DNA of 64,000 nucleotides, taken from assembly GCA_011503125.2 (NCBI GenBank), contig WWBZ02000001.1, forward strand, positions 1,054,001 through 1,118,000. Reading direction: 5' to 3'. Position 1 is the stretch's first letter. Every line of letters starts with the position of its first letter. The translations under genes were made by a program, and so were the position numbers. The notes beneath the pieces were generated by a model. That model searched no databases and was not told where the DNA came from. It saw nothing but the letters and a program-made list of their open reading frames with translations. This stretch comes from Botryosphaeria dothidea (lineage: Eukaryota; Ascomycota; Dothideomycetes; Botryosphaeriales; Botryosphaeriaceae). Positions 21,305-33,419 of this stretch are shown one piece after another.

Positions 21305-24300
21305 ATGAAGTACGGCGAAACTCTGCGCCAGCGATCCATCCCCCAATGGGGGCCGTGTAAGTCGCTTCCGCTTGTGTCCTGCATACGCGCCTATGACGTC
21401 GCTCCGCTAATAATTCAACGCATGCCGCAGACAACGTTGACTACGACGAAATCAAGCATCTCATCAAAGAGCACACCACCCCTGGCGACGGCAAGGCCGT
21501 TTCCATCCCCGGGCAGCCGGACGTCAATCGCCGCCATCTCGAAGATCAGTTGTTCCAAATTCTCTCGCAAGAGCACCGTCGCATCGATCTCTTTGTACGA
21601 AGCAAGTCCGGCGAGATTGAGCGTCGTCTGCGTATGTCTACCCCGCGCCTTCTCTGACCGCTTCGCCAGTCGTGCTAACTGTTTCCCCAGACCATGTCAC
21701 GAAACAGATAAACCAATTCACCCTCCGCGAGCGTGCCACCTCCCCGAACGACCGCAAAATATCAGAGAAACGGCGTCAGAAGTATGGCAGGATAGAGGGC
21801 GACGTTTTGAGGTAGGCGCATACTCTGTGCGACCCGAGACAGGCCAGCGCTAATTCTGTATGCAGGGCAGGAGAGGAGATTCGGTCGCTGGCCCGATTCG
21901 TTGGCGCTCAACGTCTCGCGTTCGCCAAACTTCTTAAAAAATACAAAAAATGGACGCATTCCGAAGCATTGGAGCATCGCTTCAAGCAGGAGGTCTTGAG
22001 CCAGCCTGGCACTTTCTCTCAGACTGACCTTTCATCTTTACTGATCTCCTGGAGCGATACTTTGCACGCCGTGCGTGAAGCCTACCAGGCCGGACAAGCC
22101 CCTCAAACTCCCAAGATCGCCCTTACCGATGAGAACCCAATGGATGGCGCGTACTCTGCAGATTTGAAGGATGTCCCATCAAAAATTCACACTGCCGCTG
22201 AAACAGCAAATGAAGTGGACCTTGACACTGCTTTGTCGACACTCCCATTGGGTCCAACCGGTGCCCGGGCGACGTACTGGGTGCATGCGGAACAAGTGGT
22301 AGAGATCCAAATTCTACTGTTGCAGAGTCTACGGCTCTTCGAGGGAAAGACCACCAAGTCTCAGCCCACTTCTCCGTTCGAGACCCCAAAGCGGCGCGAT
22401 TCTTCGGAGAGGCTGGATGGTCTCAACGACAGGGCAGATGACATTGGCGCTGTTTTTATTGATGACTCGGAGAGATACGCCCGACAACGAAGCGCCACCA
22501 CTGTTGAAGAGACGGAGGAGACGCCCGGAAAGCCCGCAGCACGTGTCCTGGGAAGCGCCCGTTGGAATGCTAGCTGTGAAGCAGCTGTGTGTGTACCATG
22601 TGCAGCTGATGTCGATGAGGGTAAAATGACTGTATGCGCTAAGCTGAAACGCAAGCACCTGGGCAACTTCCTGAGCCTGGAAAGACCGTTCCATTCGCGG
22701 AGGCCGTCTGGTTTATCGCCTATTGTGGAGAATGTTTCTCAAGCCGACACTTCGGAGCGTGACCCTATTGACGATCTTCGTTCGTGGCTGTTGTCTCACA
22801 GGAACTTCCGTCCTATCGCAGGTATCTGTGCCAAGCGAAGCCGCTTTGTCGGTATGGACAATGATCCAGATCATGGTGTATGGGCGACGCTGGATAGGGA
22901 AATAGGCATGAAGCCGTCTGTGCATTCTGATCTGGTGGAGAATGACTGGCCGAAAAAGGCAAGGAAGGACGCTACCGCTTTCCCTTTCGCTGTTTTGGAA
23001 GTCCGCTGTGAGGGAGCGCAAACCAATGACCTCATCCGTACTCTCGACAACAGCCATCTCGTAAGTCTGCTATACCGCATGAGTCTCGACTTCGTCACTA
23101 ATTATATCACAGACCGAGCGAATCAGAGGATTCTCTCTGGAAGCGCACGCGATTTGGACTTGCTGCAAACCTTCGTCTATGCAGCCGCCATATTGGGTAG
23201 GCGCTTTGTTCCCCGATACTCAAGTTATCAAAAGTTGCTAAACTGTTGACAGCTTCCAATGCTCGAACGAGATATCAGAAAAGTACCTGAGGCCGTCCCA
23301 AAGCAATCTTCCCGACGAGGTAGCGCGGTCCCGTACCTGGAATTTGGCGGCTCTCGACAAACATCTGTTTCCAACTCTTCCGCGACAGATGGTCAGACAA
23401 GCCGATACTCAACCATGCAAGGCGAGTCATCAGCGACCTCAATGAATGAGATTGAGTCTTCGCCACAAAGCACCGGCAAGAAACCCAGGCGTTCAAACTT
23501 GCGCGATTTTGCTATCAACGAGCACCAGGAAACGAATAACGCGCCCCAAGGCTATTGGAACGAGTATGACAACCCGGAGGACGGCGAAGACGATGACGCG
23601 TACGTAATCTACGTGGATCCCTATGATTCACCTAAGATTCCAGGCCAGGAAACTATCAGCAAGCTCTTCGGCAAACTCAAGAGTGCTTTCGGCGGGCGCC
23701 GGCCGTCGGAACACGAATCCCTCCTCAACTCGCCGACAGCACACAGTATTGATGATAGCGATGATGGGGAGGCAAGCTCTCCTGCACGGTCCCGTTCCCA
23801 AAACTACGGCACTATGTCTGGTGGTCCCAGCGGCTCGAGTCGATCAGGAAAATCCAACGAACCGGCACGTCGCAACCGCCTTCTCGACCTTTTCCGTCCG
23901 ACCGACCCCGCCGCGGAGTCTCGGTGGACTTACCGCCCCGGTCCGACACAAACTCTCGGCGCTAACCCAGCTGACCTCAACGAGCTTCTAGCGGACCTAG
24001 AGCAACGTCGGGCCGAGCGCGAAACAACGAAGTTCAGACTTTGCATGACCTCCTTGGCAGCGTCAGCGATTGTCTTGCTCATCACGTGGACGCTCGCTGC
24101 TACAAGCCGAAGGAAGCTCCGAAAGGAGGTTGATGTCATGGTTGTGGTCGGCGTAGTTGCCAACTTGATCTTTGCCATGGTTGGTGGCCTTTGCGCGGTG
24201 AGCAAGAAGGAAGGCATGGGCTTGATTGCAGGCTTGTTTGTTGGAACAGTCATTGCTGCGGTTTGTTTGGCTGATGGCGGCCTGCTTGTTTGGCTTCTAA

Positions 24301-24305
24301 GCTGA
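21305..24305 (+). CDS. SPX-domain membrane protein, Vtc5-like
   Basis: N-terminal SPX domain followed by a long linker and three C-terminal membrane segments, the layout of Vtc5, the accessory subunit that stimulates the vacuolar polyphosphate polymerase. Exons: 21305-21356, 21431-21631, 21691-21811, 21866-23196, 23279-23391, 23451-24305 (890 aa, in frame). SPX features: MKYGETLRQRSIPQWGP, NVDYDEIKHLIK, and the basic KLLKKYKKW helix that binds inositol pyrophosphates in the family. Membrane segments lie near residues 802-822, 833-857 and 862-888. The first three introns are well supported. The 23197-23278 and 23392-23450 introns were chosen because they alone link three frames, and the donor GTCAGA is weak. 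A frameshift is the alternative. Vtc5-like is inferred from architecture. Confidence 0.8.
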
Positions 24306-26723
24306 ACGAGTCATTGAAAGGAGGAGCGTATTTGACACTTCGTGTTGATCCTTTTGTCCATCACTATTTGACACGGCGTTCACAAAAAGCTTGTTCATGA
24401 GCTGTACGGCGGTGTTTCGGGAGCACTTGCAGTTGTCGATACCCGACCTATTATGAGACAGTTCTATACCTGTGTTTCATTGTTTCCTTCTTCTAACGTG
24501 TAACAAATAAAAAAGAAACAAGGCTTGGACAGTCTAGAAGGGCGAGGTACCAAAAACAAAAGAAAACAATCAAACCCAATATCTCAACCACTTCGCATGC
24601 TCACCGCTCTTCTCCACTTCTCGACTTGACTCGCAGTCGCATATGATACGCGGTTATCGCAGATAGGCGGTTATCCCCGGATGCGGTACTTGCATAAGAT
24701 GGAGCTAAGCAAAGGTGGGATCTAGATCACTATGGAAAATTGAAACATTCAAACTATATAGTACGCACTTGCGTCGGGAAGTACACTTCAAACCCCTCCA
24801 ATGAAGCCATATTATTTACGAGCTGTTGCCGCTAACCATTGTCTGCATAATGTTTCCCCCTCTGTAATAGAGAGGGAAGATTTGACCTCCATGGCGCAAG
24901 TACTTCTAACAGGGCGGCTCTTACTGGCTGCCTCGGATGCTGTAGTCCTTTCCTCCCGGATATGCAAGTGAACCTGACCGATCCTCGGCATGGATCTTTT
25001 TTCTTTTCTGCATGCAAGCCACCTCCGCAACGCTCGGCACGACGGACCCAACTCAACAGCCGGGGTTAAGGATGCTTGCGTCCTTGGGTTTTCCTCCATT
25101 TGGGAGAGATCGCGCGATCGTTTGGGATAAGTTGCTACTGCTAGCGCCAATGTTGCTAAGTGCAACGGCCGGTTGGTTCGGGCTGGTGCGCACTACCACT
25201 TGCCCTCTCTGCCGCGCGCGTGTGCCTCACTTCTCGTTGCGGTAATTGCGAGCGCGTGCGCGGTACCCGCGTAGCCAATGTAATGATTTTTCTGACGCGC
25301 ATGCGGCGCGCTTGCGAGAGTTTGATTATGTCCTTTCGACATCGAGCTCTTGCAAAGAATGACGCCTGCCGGCATCTGGGCGGAATCTTGCGAGTTGGGC
25401 TGCCTGTTTTCTTGCGGCCTCAATAGAAGCGCTACTGGCCAGGCCTTCCGCGGAACATTCCCTCAAGGCACTAGCAGTGTTCCTCGGTACAACCCAGGGA
25501 CTCAATGCATTTCATCCGACGGAGGAGCGCAACGAACAAAAGCGGAGGCTGGAAGAGTCCAAAAAAATAAATTGGGACGGGCGGATAATAATGGAAAAAA
25601 AAAGTCTAAACCATATAACCGATAGCTTGGTCCGTGGGAACACACAGACAGGTAACGCTTCATTATTACGCAAGCGACAACCTTAAAAAGCTGTTTGACG
25701 CGCACGAAGCATGCCGGGTCTACGGACTTGCGAGGGAGATTACTCCGGTGATAGTCGGATTTGGGAAGAAGAAAGGCGCTCGGACTGGATCGAGTTGCCT
25801 GGATCGGCAGGCTGTTGATAAGGGTGTCCTGGGTGCAAAGATACTTTAGGAACGGGTCGAAGGATGTTTAATCTTTTGCTTCGCATGCATAGCATGGGAT
25901 TCTTCTTTTATTGAGAGGGGAATGTGCGGCAGAGATGGCCGGATGGTGATGGACCAGTCAACGATGGACAATCGCCCACGTGGGTTCACAGTAGCGGCGG
26001 GAAGGGATCGAGAAGGAAGTATACGCTGCAGGATCTCTGACAACTTCATTTAGGGTGAGGAGAAGGGTAGGGAATCGGCGGTTCCGACTGGTGCTGCTTT
26101 GTGCCTGGGGCATCAGCGTCGAGATTCGGGGAACGGGGCGGAGCGGAGAATTGAAAGCTGTCGCCGTCTCTCTTTCTCCTCCCTTGGCACGACGCGGAAT
26201 GCCGATGTACTATTGTTTCATCAGACGACCATACGGACGAAGGGCGTCATGTCTGGACACAGACTGTATTCACTGGCAGGCCCAGTTAGAATCTAAGATC
26301 TTCAACTTCTCATATCAAGGGAATGAGTGAAAGAATGGAAACCATGCAATTGCTTTTTCCCAAAGACAAGATACCTACCGAATGAAAGCCACTCGCCAGT
26401 TCCACGCATACGCAATTGTTACAAAGGTTCAAAAAGCATTCCCATCCGAACCCAGAAGATGAAGGTAAAGAAATAAAAAACACAGAAAACAAGGAAGCGC
26501 CAGCTTGCGGGTATCTCTCAGCATCCATCAGGCGCAACAGTTCGGTCAGCAGTACCAATAGCACACAATCCCCTAAAAGGGACAAAGGAAAAAAAAAGGA
26601 CCTTCCATCCTCATCCATGCAATCCTTCATCTCGACCGACGTCTTTCTCTTTCAGACCCCCCTCAGACGCGACTCTCAGCCCATAGAAGGGTCCTGCCCT
26701 CAACTACTCCCGAGAAAAACTGT
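24306..26723. other. Convergent intergenic region, no gene seen
   Basis: 2.4 kb between the 3' ends of the SPX gene (+) and HbrB (-). A/T-rich tracts near 24500-24560 and 25560-25620, and short open frames without motifs. It includes two 3' UTRs. Confidence 0.5.
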
Positions 26724-29360
26724 TCAATCACCCTCACCAACCCTCACCAACGTCCCCAACCCCACGCCCTTCCTCCCCACAAATCCCCTCCTATTCCTCC
26801 CCGTCCTCCCCCTGCCAAACCAATTGTACTTCAACTCCGCCGCCAACTTCTCCATCTTCCCCTGCGCGTCGTCCCCACTCCGGATACCGATCAAAATGCT
26901 CACGCACTGCAGCATCCTTGCCACCGTCTCCATGACCTTTGCCGTATCCATCGGCGGCGGGGGCGGAGCCGGTGGTGCGAGCTGTTGCTGTTGGTGGCTG
27001 TAGTAGTTCTGCGGGTTCGAGTGGCTGCGGCCGTGGCCGGCGAGGTGCACGTTCGACGGCAAGCTATGAAACGAGCCCGCAGAGGTATTTGACGTGGCGC
27101 GGCTGCGGGAGTTCGAGGTGAAGGGATTCGAGAAGGACGTCGAGGTGCTCTCGAGGATGTTTGAGGCCGAGTTATGGCTGTGCGAGGTGCTGTGGCTAGC
27201 GGGCCAGCCGGTGTCGCCGAGGCTGGTTGACGTCCCCGGTCGTGCTGGGTGCGTGGCGGGCGAGGTTTGATGTGAGAATTGGCTCGTGGCATCGGGAGAG
27301 GGGTAAGAGTCCACGATGCCGGCGTTGATGTTTTCGAGGGAAAGGCGGGAGAAGATGGCCATCAACGCGTCGTTGCGGGGAAGGATGATGATATCGCGGA
27401 AAGCCAGGAGCGTCAGTCGCCTTACGTCCAGATCTTCGCCAAGTGTTGGAAAGTGTTTCGTCCTTGATTCGTCCGAATCCGCACGGCTCCTGTTCGGAAG
27501 TGAAGCTCCCCAGAAGCCCGCAGCTTCCTTCGGGTTCATGATACCCTTGCCCTTGAATTCCATGTCTAGAGGCAAGAAGACAGCTTGTACGAAGGGAAGA
27601 ATCGTATAGAGAACGACAGTCCACATATCAACCAGCTTCGGCACCAAGCGATCGTCTGGGCAGTGTCTTAGCGTCTGGTCCAATGATAGGAAACCTGTCT
27701 GGAGCAGCTCGGCTAGATCCTCGATGATGATTGTAGGAGCCTGTCGTTGTATGCAACGCCGGATATGCACTGAAACAAGGGCATTGAAATCCTCAATTGG
27801 CGGTCGTGGATCTTCGCCTTCGAATATCAGGAGAACGCGTGCCTTGATCAGCGGCCATGCATCATCCGGTGTCATTCCTGGCACGCCGAAAACGGAGCCA
27901 AGACTTGCTACGGACGTCTGAGGCGTATCCAGCGCCAGTGCACTAGATGATAACAAGGTATTTGAAGGCGCGGATGTACTCAAGGCGGAAGGACCAGGCC
28001 ATTCTGATCGTTCAAGCTGAAGAGAGCCATCGCGCTCGCGGTATGCCGTTTCCACATTTTCCAAAGACGCCGCATGGGCATTTGCTGCCTTTTCTTCCTT
28101 CTTCTTCTGACGCAGAGCTCGGCCACCGTGCCTTAAATCCAGACCGCTCATGGATTGAGCAAAGGTACTTGAATGGCCCGGTGAATTGGGTGCAGCAAAG
28201 TTGTACAGGGGCTGTGGGGCGTGTGGATCCGTTGGCTTGGAGTTACTGGACGCAGAAGAAAGTGGGAGACTGTGGTCATCGTGCTTCAACTTGTGCTTTT
28301 GACGTGACAGGAAATGATGGCGATGTTTCTCTTTCTCCTTCTCTGGTAACATGGGAAGACGGTCGGAAGGAACGAGAGTTGAGGTGGAAGCATTGGCGAG
28401 AGAGTAGATTGAGGGCGCAGGAACCTTGTGGTCAATAAGGCTGGTAGTCGATTGATTCATGGGCAGAGCACTTGTGCTGTACATGCCCGGCCTGTTGGGC
28501 GAGGGGAGAGCGGGGAGTCTCTTATCGGCGTCCTTGTCCCTCGAAATTCCTATGCTCTTGGGTTTGGAGAACAGCTTCATCTTTGATTTCTCTTTGACGG
28601 GCTTCGCCTCCTTCTCGGGCATGACCTGAGGAGACATGGGGCGGGTGTTGAATTCAGGGCTAGGCGAAGCGAGCGGGCTTCTGGGAAACACGGTGTTTGT
28701 GGCAGCAGTGGCAGCAACCCTTTGGCCACCGGGAACACCGTTCTGATACTGACCCGGCACACCAAGACCAGAATTGGTATTGAGCGAGGGCACGGCGGTA
28801 GAAGGATTGGAAGGCTTTCGACGGCCGGGCTGATTGTTCAGACCAGGCTCGGGTATGGTGGTGGATCGCTTGCGGTTGTGTTGATTATCCTGGTGCTGTG
28901 CATGCATAGCAGCCTGCGCAGCGATCTGCGAGGCGGACAGACTGGACATGCTCGGGAAGTTGGAGTGCGACGCGGTGGGGAGGGAGGGTTCGAAGAAGCC
29001 CTGCGAGTGCTGACGGGCGCGGTGACCGAGATACGCGGGCGGCGTCTGCACGCCGGGCGGCCTGGGGTCGCGCGAGAGGTCGCCTATGGAGCCCGAGACA
29101 TTGCTGGACACGTGGGTGACGGTGGGCCTGGTGAGTTGTGGACTGTAGCTGGGGGTGCTCTGGTGGTAGTTGGCGGGCGGCGAGCGGGTCTGCTGCTTGC
29201 GGAGCGAGAGGGCGGTGATGCGCGACGAGTCGCTGTCGCTGTCGGAGCGGTCGTCGTTGTCGGTGGATTGGCCGCGGGGGCGGTGGTGCTGGGTGGGGGT
29301 CTGGCTGCCGTAGGGTTGCGGAGGTGAGCTCAGCACGGTGCGGGCGGGCGACGAGGTCAT
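26724..29360 (-). CDS. hbrB: HbrB, TORC2 subunit (Bit61/PRR5 family)
   Basis: Single exon, 878 aa. HbrB-family proteins are subunits of TOR complex 2, which controls actin polarity and cell growth; in Aspergillus hbrB mutants hyperbranch. The first half is low complexity (Ser/Pro/Gln/Thr), with a Lys-rich patch around PVKEKSKMKLFSKPKS. The HbrB domain begins near residue 490 with DDAWPLIKARVLLIFEGED, continues through PIEDFNALVSVHIRRCIQ, IIIEDLAELLQTG, LVPKLVDMWTVVLYTILPF and VQAVFLPLDMEF, and ends around ILPRNDALMAIFSRL. The tail is Ser-rich with HHQQQ and Pro tracts. Divergent from GON7, with 388 bases between the start codons. Confidence 0.92.
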   Translation of the reverse strand: MTSSPARTVLSSPPQPYGSQTPTQHHRPRGQSTDNDDRSDSDSDSSRITALSLRKQQTRSPPANYHQSTPSYSPQLTRPTVTHVSSNVSGSIGDLSRDPRPPGVQTPPAYLGHRARQHSQGFFEPSLPTASHSNFPSMSSLSASQIAAQAAMHAQHQDNQHNRKRSTTIPEPGLNNQPGRRKPSNPSTAVPSLNTNSGLGVPGQYQNGVPGGQRVAATAATNTVFPRSPLASPSPEFNTRPMSPQVMPEKEAKPVKEKSKMKLFSKPKSIGISRDKDADKRLPALPSPNRPGMYSTSALPMNQSTTSLIDHKVPAPSIYSLANASTSTLVPSDRLPMLPEKEKEKHRHHFLSRQKHKLKHDDHSLPLSSASSNSKPTDPHAPQPLYNFAAPNSPGHSSTFAQSMSGLDLRHGGRALRQKKKEEKAANAHAASLENVETAYRERDGSLQLERSEWPGPSALSTSAPSNTLLSSSALALDTPQTSVASLGSVFGVPGMTPDDAWPLIKARVLLIFEGEDPRPPIEDFNALVSVHIRRCIQRQAPTIIIEDLAELLQTGFLSLDQTLRHCPDDRLVPKLVDMWTVVLYTILPFVQAVFLPLDMEFKGKGIMNPKEAAGFWGASLPNRSRADSDESRTKHFPTLGEDLDVRRLTLLAFRDIIILPRNDALMAIFSRLSLENINAGIVDSYPSPDATSQFSHQTSPATHPARPGTSTSLGDTGWPASHSTSHSHNSASNILESTSTSFSNPFTSNSRSRATSNTSAGSFHSLPSNVHLAGHGRSHSNPQNYYSHQQQQLAPPAPPPPPMDTAKVMETVARMLQCVSILIGIRSGDDAQGKMEKLAAELKYNWFGRGRTGRNRRGFVGRKGVGLGTLVRVGEGD

Positions 29361-29748
29361 GCTGGGGAGCTGTCGCTGGGCGGCAGTGTCACAGTGTTGT
29401 GCGACTTGGGCGGCTGGGGTATCGATGCTGCGCCTGGGTGCGGCGAACAGCTTCAGGCCATGTCCAGCACGGCGGGAAATGCGTAGGAGAGGCGCGGGCT
29501 AGGATGCGAGAGGGCTGCGGAGGGCGTCAGAGCCATCTGACGGCGCCAGAGACGATGTGTGGAGGTGGAAAGACAGGCAGACGGCGGCTGGGTACGTAAC
29601 TAGTCGAGGCTCGTAGGGCTGAGGCGATCTGCGCCGGCACTGCCCACTGCCCGCCTCCAATTTCGCCTCGACAGCTCACCACACCTCGCACCACTCCCCG
29701 CACTCGCCCGCAATCCTGAACGTCCCGCTCGCTGCCCACCAAGCCGCC
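29361..29748. promoter_or_regulatory. Divergent promoter of hbrB and GON7
   Basis: 388 bases between two divergent start codons, with CACC/CTC-rich tracts just before the GON7 ATG. No TATA box is evident, as usual for housekeeping genes. Confidence 0.5.
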
Positions 29749-30021
29749 ATGTCCACGCTGCGTGCCACCTACGCCTCCCCCGCCGACGGCACCGCCGCCT
29801 TCACCCGCGACCTCCCGCCCGCCAGTGCCGCTCCCACCTCGGACGACAAGACGGCCTTTCTCGCCGCTCTCCGCACGTCTGTGTCCGAGCTCCAGGCAGA
29901 GGTCAACGCCCACGTCACCCAGAAGATGGAGCAAGAAAAGAAGGCTTCGGGCGTGGATGAGTCGAAGGAGGCTGCTCTGGAGGCCAACTACGGCGAGGAA
30001 GTCGTCGACGAAGACGATTAA
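29749..30021 (+). CDS. GON7: EKC/KEOPS complex subunit Gon7
   Basis: 90-aa single-exon protein. It matches fungal Gon7: N-terminal LRATYASP, a SDDKTAFLAALRTSVSELQ helix that continues into VNAHVTQKMEQEKK, and an acidic C-terminus ending YGEEVVDEDD. KEOPS makes the t6A modification at A37 of ANN-decoding tRNAs, and Gon7 is a small, partly disordered subunit. The start has C at -3 (gccATGtcc) but is the first ATG and matches family length. Confidence 0.88.
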   Translation: MSTLRATYASPADGTAAFTRDLPPASAAPTSDDKTAFLAALRTSVSELQAEVNAHVTQKMEQEKKASGVDESKEAALEANYGEEVVDEDD

Positions 30022-30932
30022 CCGAGCAATAACCTTGCCTGAATACATGATCCGACGCCACTGCTTCTGTCCTCGCACCTGCCCACTTCCACTTCCCTTA
30101 GCCGAGGCTCATGCAAGGCGCGAGCCATTGGCTGCCGCCGCGCGAGTGTGAGGCCCGCAGCCACCGAACTGGATCCTTGGGCCGCCGTGTACACTTCCAA
30201 GACATTCAGCCGCGGAATTACGAACGTCCTTCCACGTCGCTGCCTTTTCGTCACACGGCTCCACATGTATATCTCTGTTGCTTTCCAATTCTACCTCCCT
30301 CGGTCCTATGGGCGGCAAAGGAGTAGAACATCTGACGCCAAAATTCGAGTCTTCCGGCCGGTTCATCTAGTAGCGCGACGGCATGCTGGAAAGTAAAGAA
30401 GGGCACGGAGGCATCGAAGAGGCAAGTTGGTGTGACCACATCCTCATTGCTGGTCGAATTCCTTGCGGTCAATTCACCGCTACGTGCTACGTTAGCGGAT
30501 GCTGCGGTGGATTCGTACAAGACTATGGATCAACACGGGCGAGTTAATGGATGGCGTCTGATTACCCAGAAGTGTTCGTAGTGGACCTTGCATCATGTAC
30601 TGGAAGCTTTGGAAGACAAGCGATGTTAGTGGAGACAAAGACTAAACTCAAGTCAACAATGGCCGAGTCGAGCCTTTCTTCTGTCTTTTCGAATGCGTCC
30701 TCATTGTTATTCTTCTGCATCGCTTGCGTTGATCTTTGCCTACACCTTTAACCTTTTCAAAACCTCAGAGCAGATATTCTCGATCGGGAGGCTCATCTGC
30801 CAGTCGATCAGGTCATTGGATTGCAGTCACGCTGCCTCCTCTCAGTCACACAGTCTCTACTACCCCAACATTGTGACCACAGCAATCGTAAACGTCAAAC
30901 GTCACCACGCGTATTCAGGGCTTTCACTTAAA
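30022..30932. other. Intergenic, no gene seen
   Basis: 0.9 kb between GON7 and the next + strand gene. Short overlapping frames on both strands have no motif. Probably GON7 3' UTR and promoter of the 30933 gene. Confidence 0.5.
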
Positions 30933-31963
30933 ATGGCGCCAGCCGCCTCCATACAACCACGTCACTCCATTCGTTCCTTCCCTCCCATTGCCATAGCTCT
31001 GTACACTGCAATAACACCTAGCAACGGTGGGCAACCTGCGAAGAAGCCCTCCGCCAGCTACACAGCCAATCCGACGTCTGGCTACATATCACCCTATCTG
31101 GGCACTAACTTGGCAAACGTGTCTTCGTCCGCAACGCCTACTAGCATAATTTCTGACATTTCTTCCTCGAATACGAGTGAGTCTGAAAGCCCATGGCCAA
31201 CACCATCCGCCGCCACAACGGACGATCTCCCCTCCGTGCAGGACACTGCGCTACGGAGTCCTACGTCAAACGCCGCAGATGAGCAGTGGTATGTATACTA
31301 TGCAAAACAGCTCAACCGATTTTGGAAGCGCATCCGCCGAGAAGCCATCGATCTCGAGATCCTCCCTCCAGACTGCCGCAAAGTCGTCAAGCCAGAGATG
31401 ATATCATCCACAAACATCGCCGACCCAGTCACCGCGCTGTGCCATTACCTCGTAAGCTCTCTTGAAACCTCTCCGACACTGCTGAAGACTTCCACCTCTT
31501 CCCCGAAATCCCCCCCATCTTCCACCGAACGACACATTCCTAGTGTGTTCCTTCTTGACAAAATAAAAATTAAAACTTTCCTAACGATCCCCCTAAAAAG
31601 GTCGAATCTCACCAATACATGCACAGCCACTACAACGACCTCCTGCATCCACATCACCCCACCGCCGAATCCGCCTATCCTGAACTCAACCTCCTTGACC
31701 GCAGCGCCGCCGAGGCCGAACCCCCCGTTGAAACCCTAATCGTCCTCCGATATTGGTTCCACGACCCGGGCCATGGCTGCATTATGCCGCCCGTGCCAAA
31801 GTACTGGAAAGAACTACGTGGGGTGTGTGTGGTGGGCGTGCCGGATGCAGTAGAGTTCAGGGAGATGGAGGAGGAGCAGGTGATGTGGGAAAGGGAGGAA
31901 GAGCGGCAGGTGAGGAAAGCAACGAAGAGGGAAGAGGAGGAGAAGTCACACCAGTCATGTTGA
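30933..31963 (+). CDS. Hypothetical protein, two exons
   Basis: Not recognised. Exon 1 30933-31451 and exon 2 31601-31963, joined in phase 0 by a 149-nt intron with a good GTAAGC donor and CTAAC branch point, giving 293 aa. The open frame extends upstream, but ATG 30933 (aaaATGg) has the best context. The N-terminal 110 residues are Ser/Thr/Pro-rich and probably disordered. A compact region follows with aromatic residues: DEQWYVYYAKQLNRFWKRI, LEILPPDC, HQYMHSHYNDLLH and VLRYWFHDPGHGC. The C-terminus is a charged helix of Glu/Arg repeats. Intron quality and codon use support a real gene; no function is offered. Confidence 0.62.
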
Positions 31964-32202
31964 ACGAGCATTCTTAATTAATTCAAAGCTAGTTTCTGCC
32001 ATGTTCATTGGGAAGATGATAATCCTTGCCTTCCAACCAATATCAAGATGGAAAGATGAAGCTCAGAAAAATAGCAAGATATGTTCGACGGATTTTTTAA
32101 CTGCCAAGGGGCTGCATGCATCGGCGGTGATATCCCATTGAAGTCGTATTCTTTTTTGATTTCATTTATGTGAGCACTTTATTCAAACCAGCAGCCTCGG
32201 CC

Positions 32203-33332
32203 TTAATCTGTTGCCTTCTTCAAATCCAGATCTACCACGACCGGCGCATTGAATGGATGGTACTGAAGATCCATGATACTCGCGTTTATCATCAGAGTCT
32301 CACTGCCTACTTTCAGCGCAGTCTCTCCGTCTCCACTAACATCCACAAAAGCAGAATGCTTTTCGACCACGACGGAATCGTCAAAGTCGATCCTCTCAGC
32401 GTTCTTCACGAAGCCATCTGTGCTCGCGCTGGGCCTGGTGTTAAGTTCCTTTGCCCTTTCAGCATCAACATTGCTGCTTGAACCGGCCCATTCGACGCGC
32501 TCCACTCCCCAGGCTTCGTGGATGTGTCCCCACGCATGCAACCTCGGCCGCGCTCTCGCTACGGCTCGGAGCAGGTGCGGACAGCCAACAGGGCCATGCG
32601 AAGTGCCATCAAGTCGGTTCTTCGGCGGGCCATGGGTCATCATGATGTCGATTTCGCCCGGCGGAGCGACAGGCACCGGATTAACAGCCGTGTTGACGGC
32701 ATCGGGAGCGGAGAGGTGCGGCGGGTTCCACCGGTCCTCGTTGTGCTCGTAGTTGAAGGCCCACTGCCAGAACTCAGGCTGCCAAGGAGAAGCATAAACC
32801 TATGAGACCAAACTTAGTAGGTTATTTAATCGCATATCACGTGAGAGCGTGTGCACACCTTCAGCCTCGCGCCATTCTGCAAGGTAAACTCGTGCGTCCC
32901 CTCGTCCAGGAACGTGACGCCCTTTGCCTTGGCCTTCTCGCCGGTCCACAGCTCCCTCGCCTGGCGCGGCATGTCCGGGTCGTAGTTCTTGAGGTGCATG
33001 CGCTCTCCATTGGTCCACTTGGCGGTGCCGCGGCTCTGGCGCAGGTAGAAGTCGTCGTCGAGGCTGAGGTCGTGGTTGCCGGCGATGACGAGCTTGAGCG
33101 GGGCGTTGATGCGGCCGAGCATGTCGAGGGCGGCGTCGTACTCGTGCATGTAGCCCATCATGGTGATGTCGCCGCAGTGCAGCAGCACGTCGGCGGCCGG
33201 CAGCGGCGCGCGGAACGGCCTGTCGCGCTGCCTTTGCCCATTGTCGCCGGCGCCGGGAGAGCCGGGATCAACGAGCGGCGCGGTGTGCGTGTCGGAGATG
33301 ATGAGGATGCGCGTCTTGGCCGTATCCGACAT
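32203..33332 (-). CDS. Calcineurin-like metallophosphoesterase (MPPED/239AB-like)
   Basis: Predicted dinuclear-metal phosphoesterase of 356 aa. Exons 33332-32859 and 32799-32203, with a 59-nt intron joining phase 0. All five metal-binding blocks are visible: ISDTH, LLHCGDIT, VIAGNHDLSLD, MMTHGPP and AWGHIHEAWG. This order and spacing resemble the MPPED1/MPPED2 branch rather than protein Ser/Thr phosphatases, though annotations often use that label. No signal peptide. The C-terminal 120 residues are less conserved. Substrate unknown. It is divergently arranged with the truncated epimerase gene. Confidence 0.88.
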
Positions 33333-33419
33333 TGTTTTGGTGTTGAGGGGTAGAGGTGTGACGTCGTGGTGGCGGATCGGCGGATGCGGGAGGTGCTGCG
33401 CCTGGAGCGTGCCCGGCGA

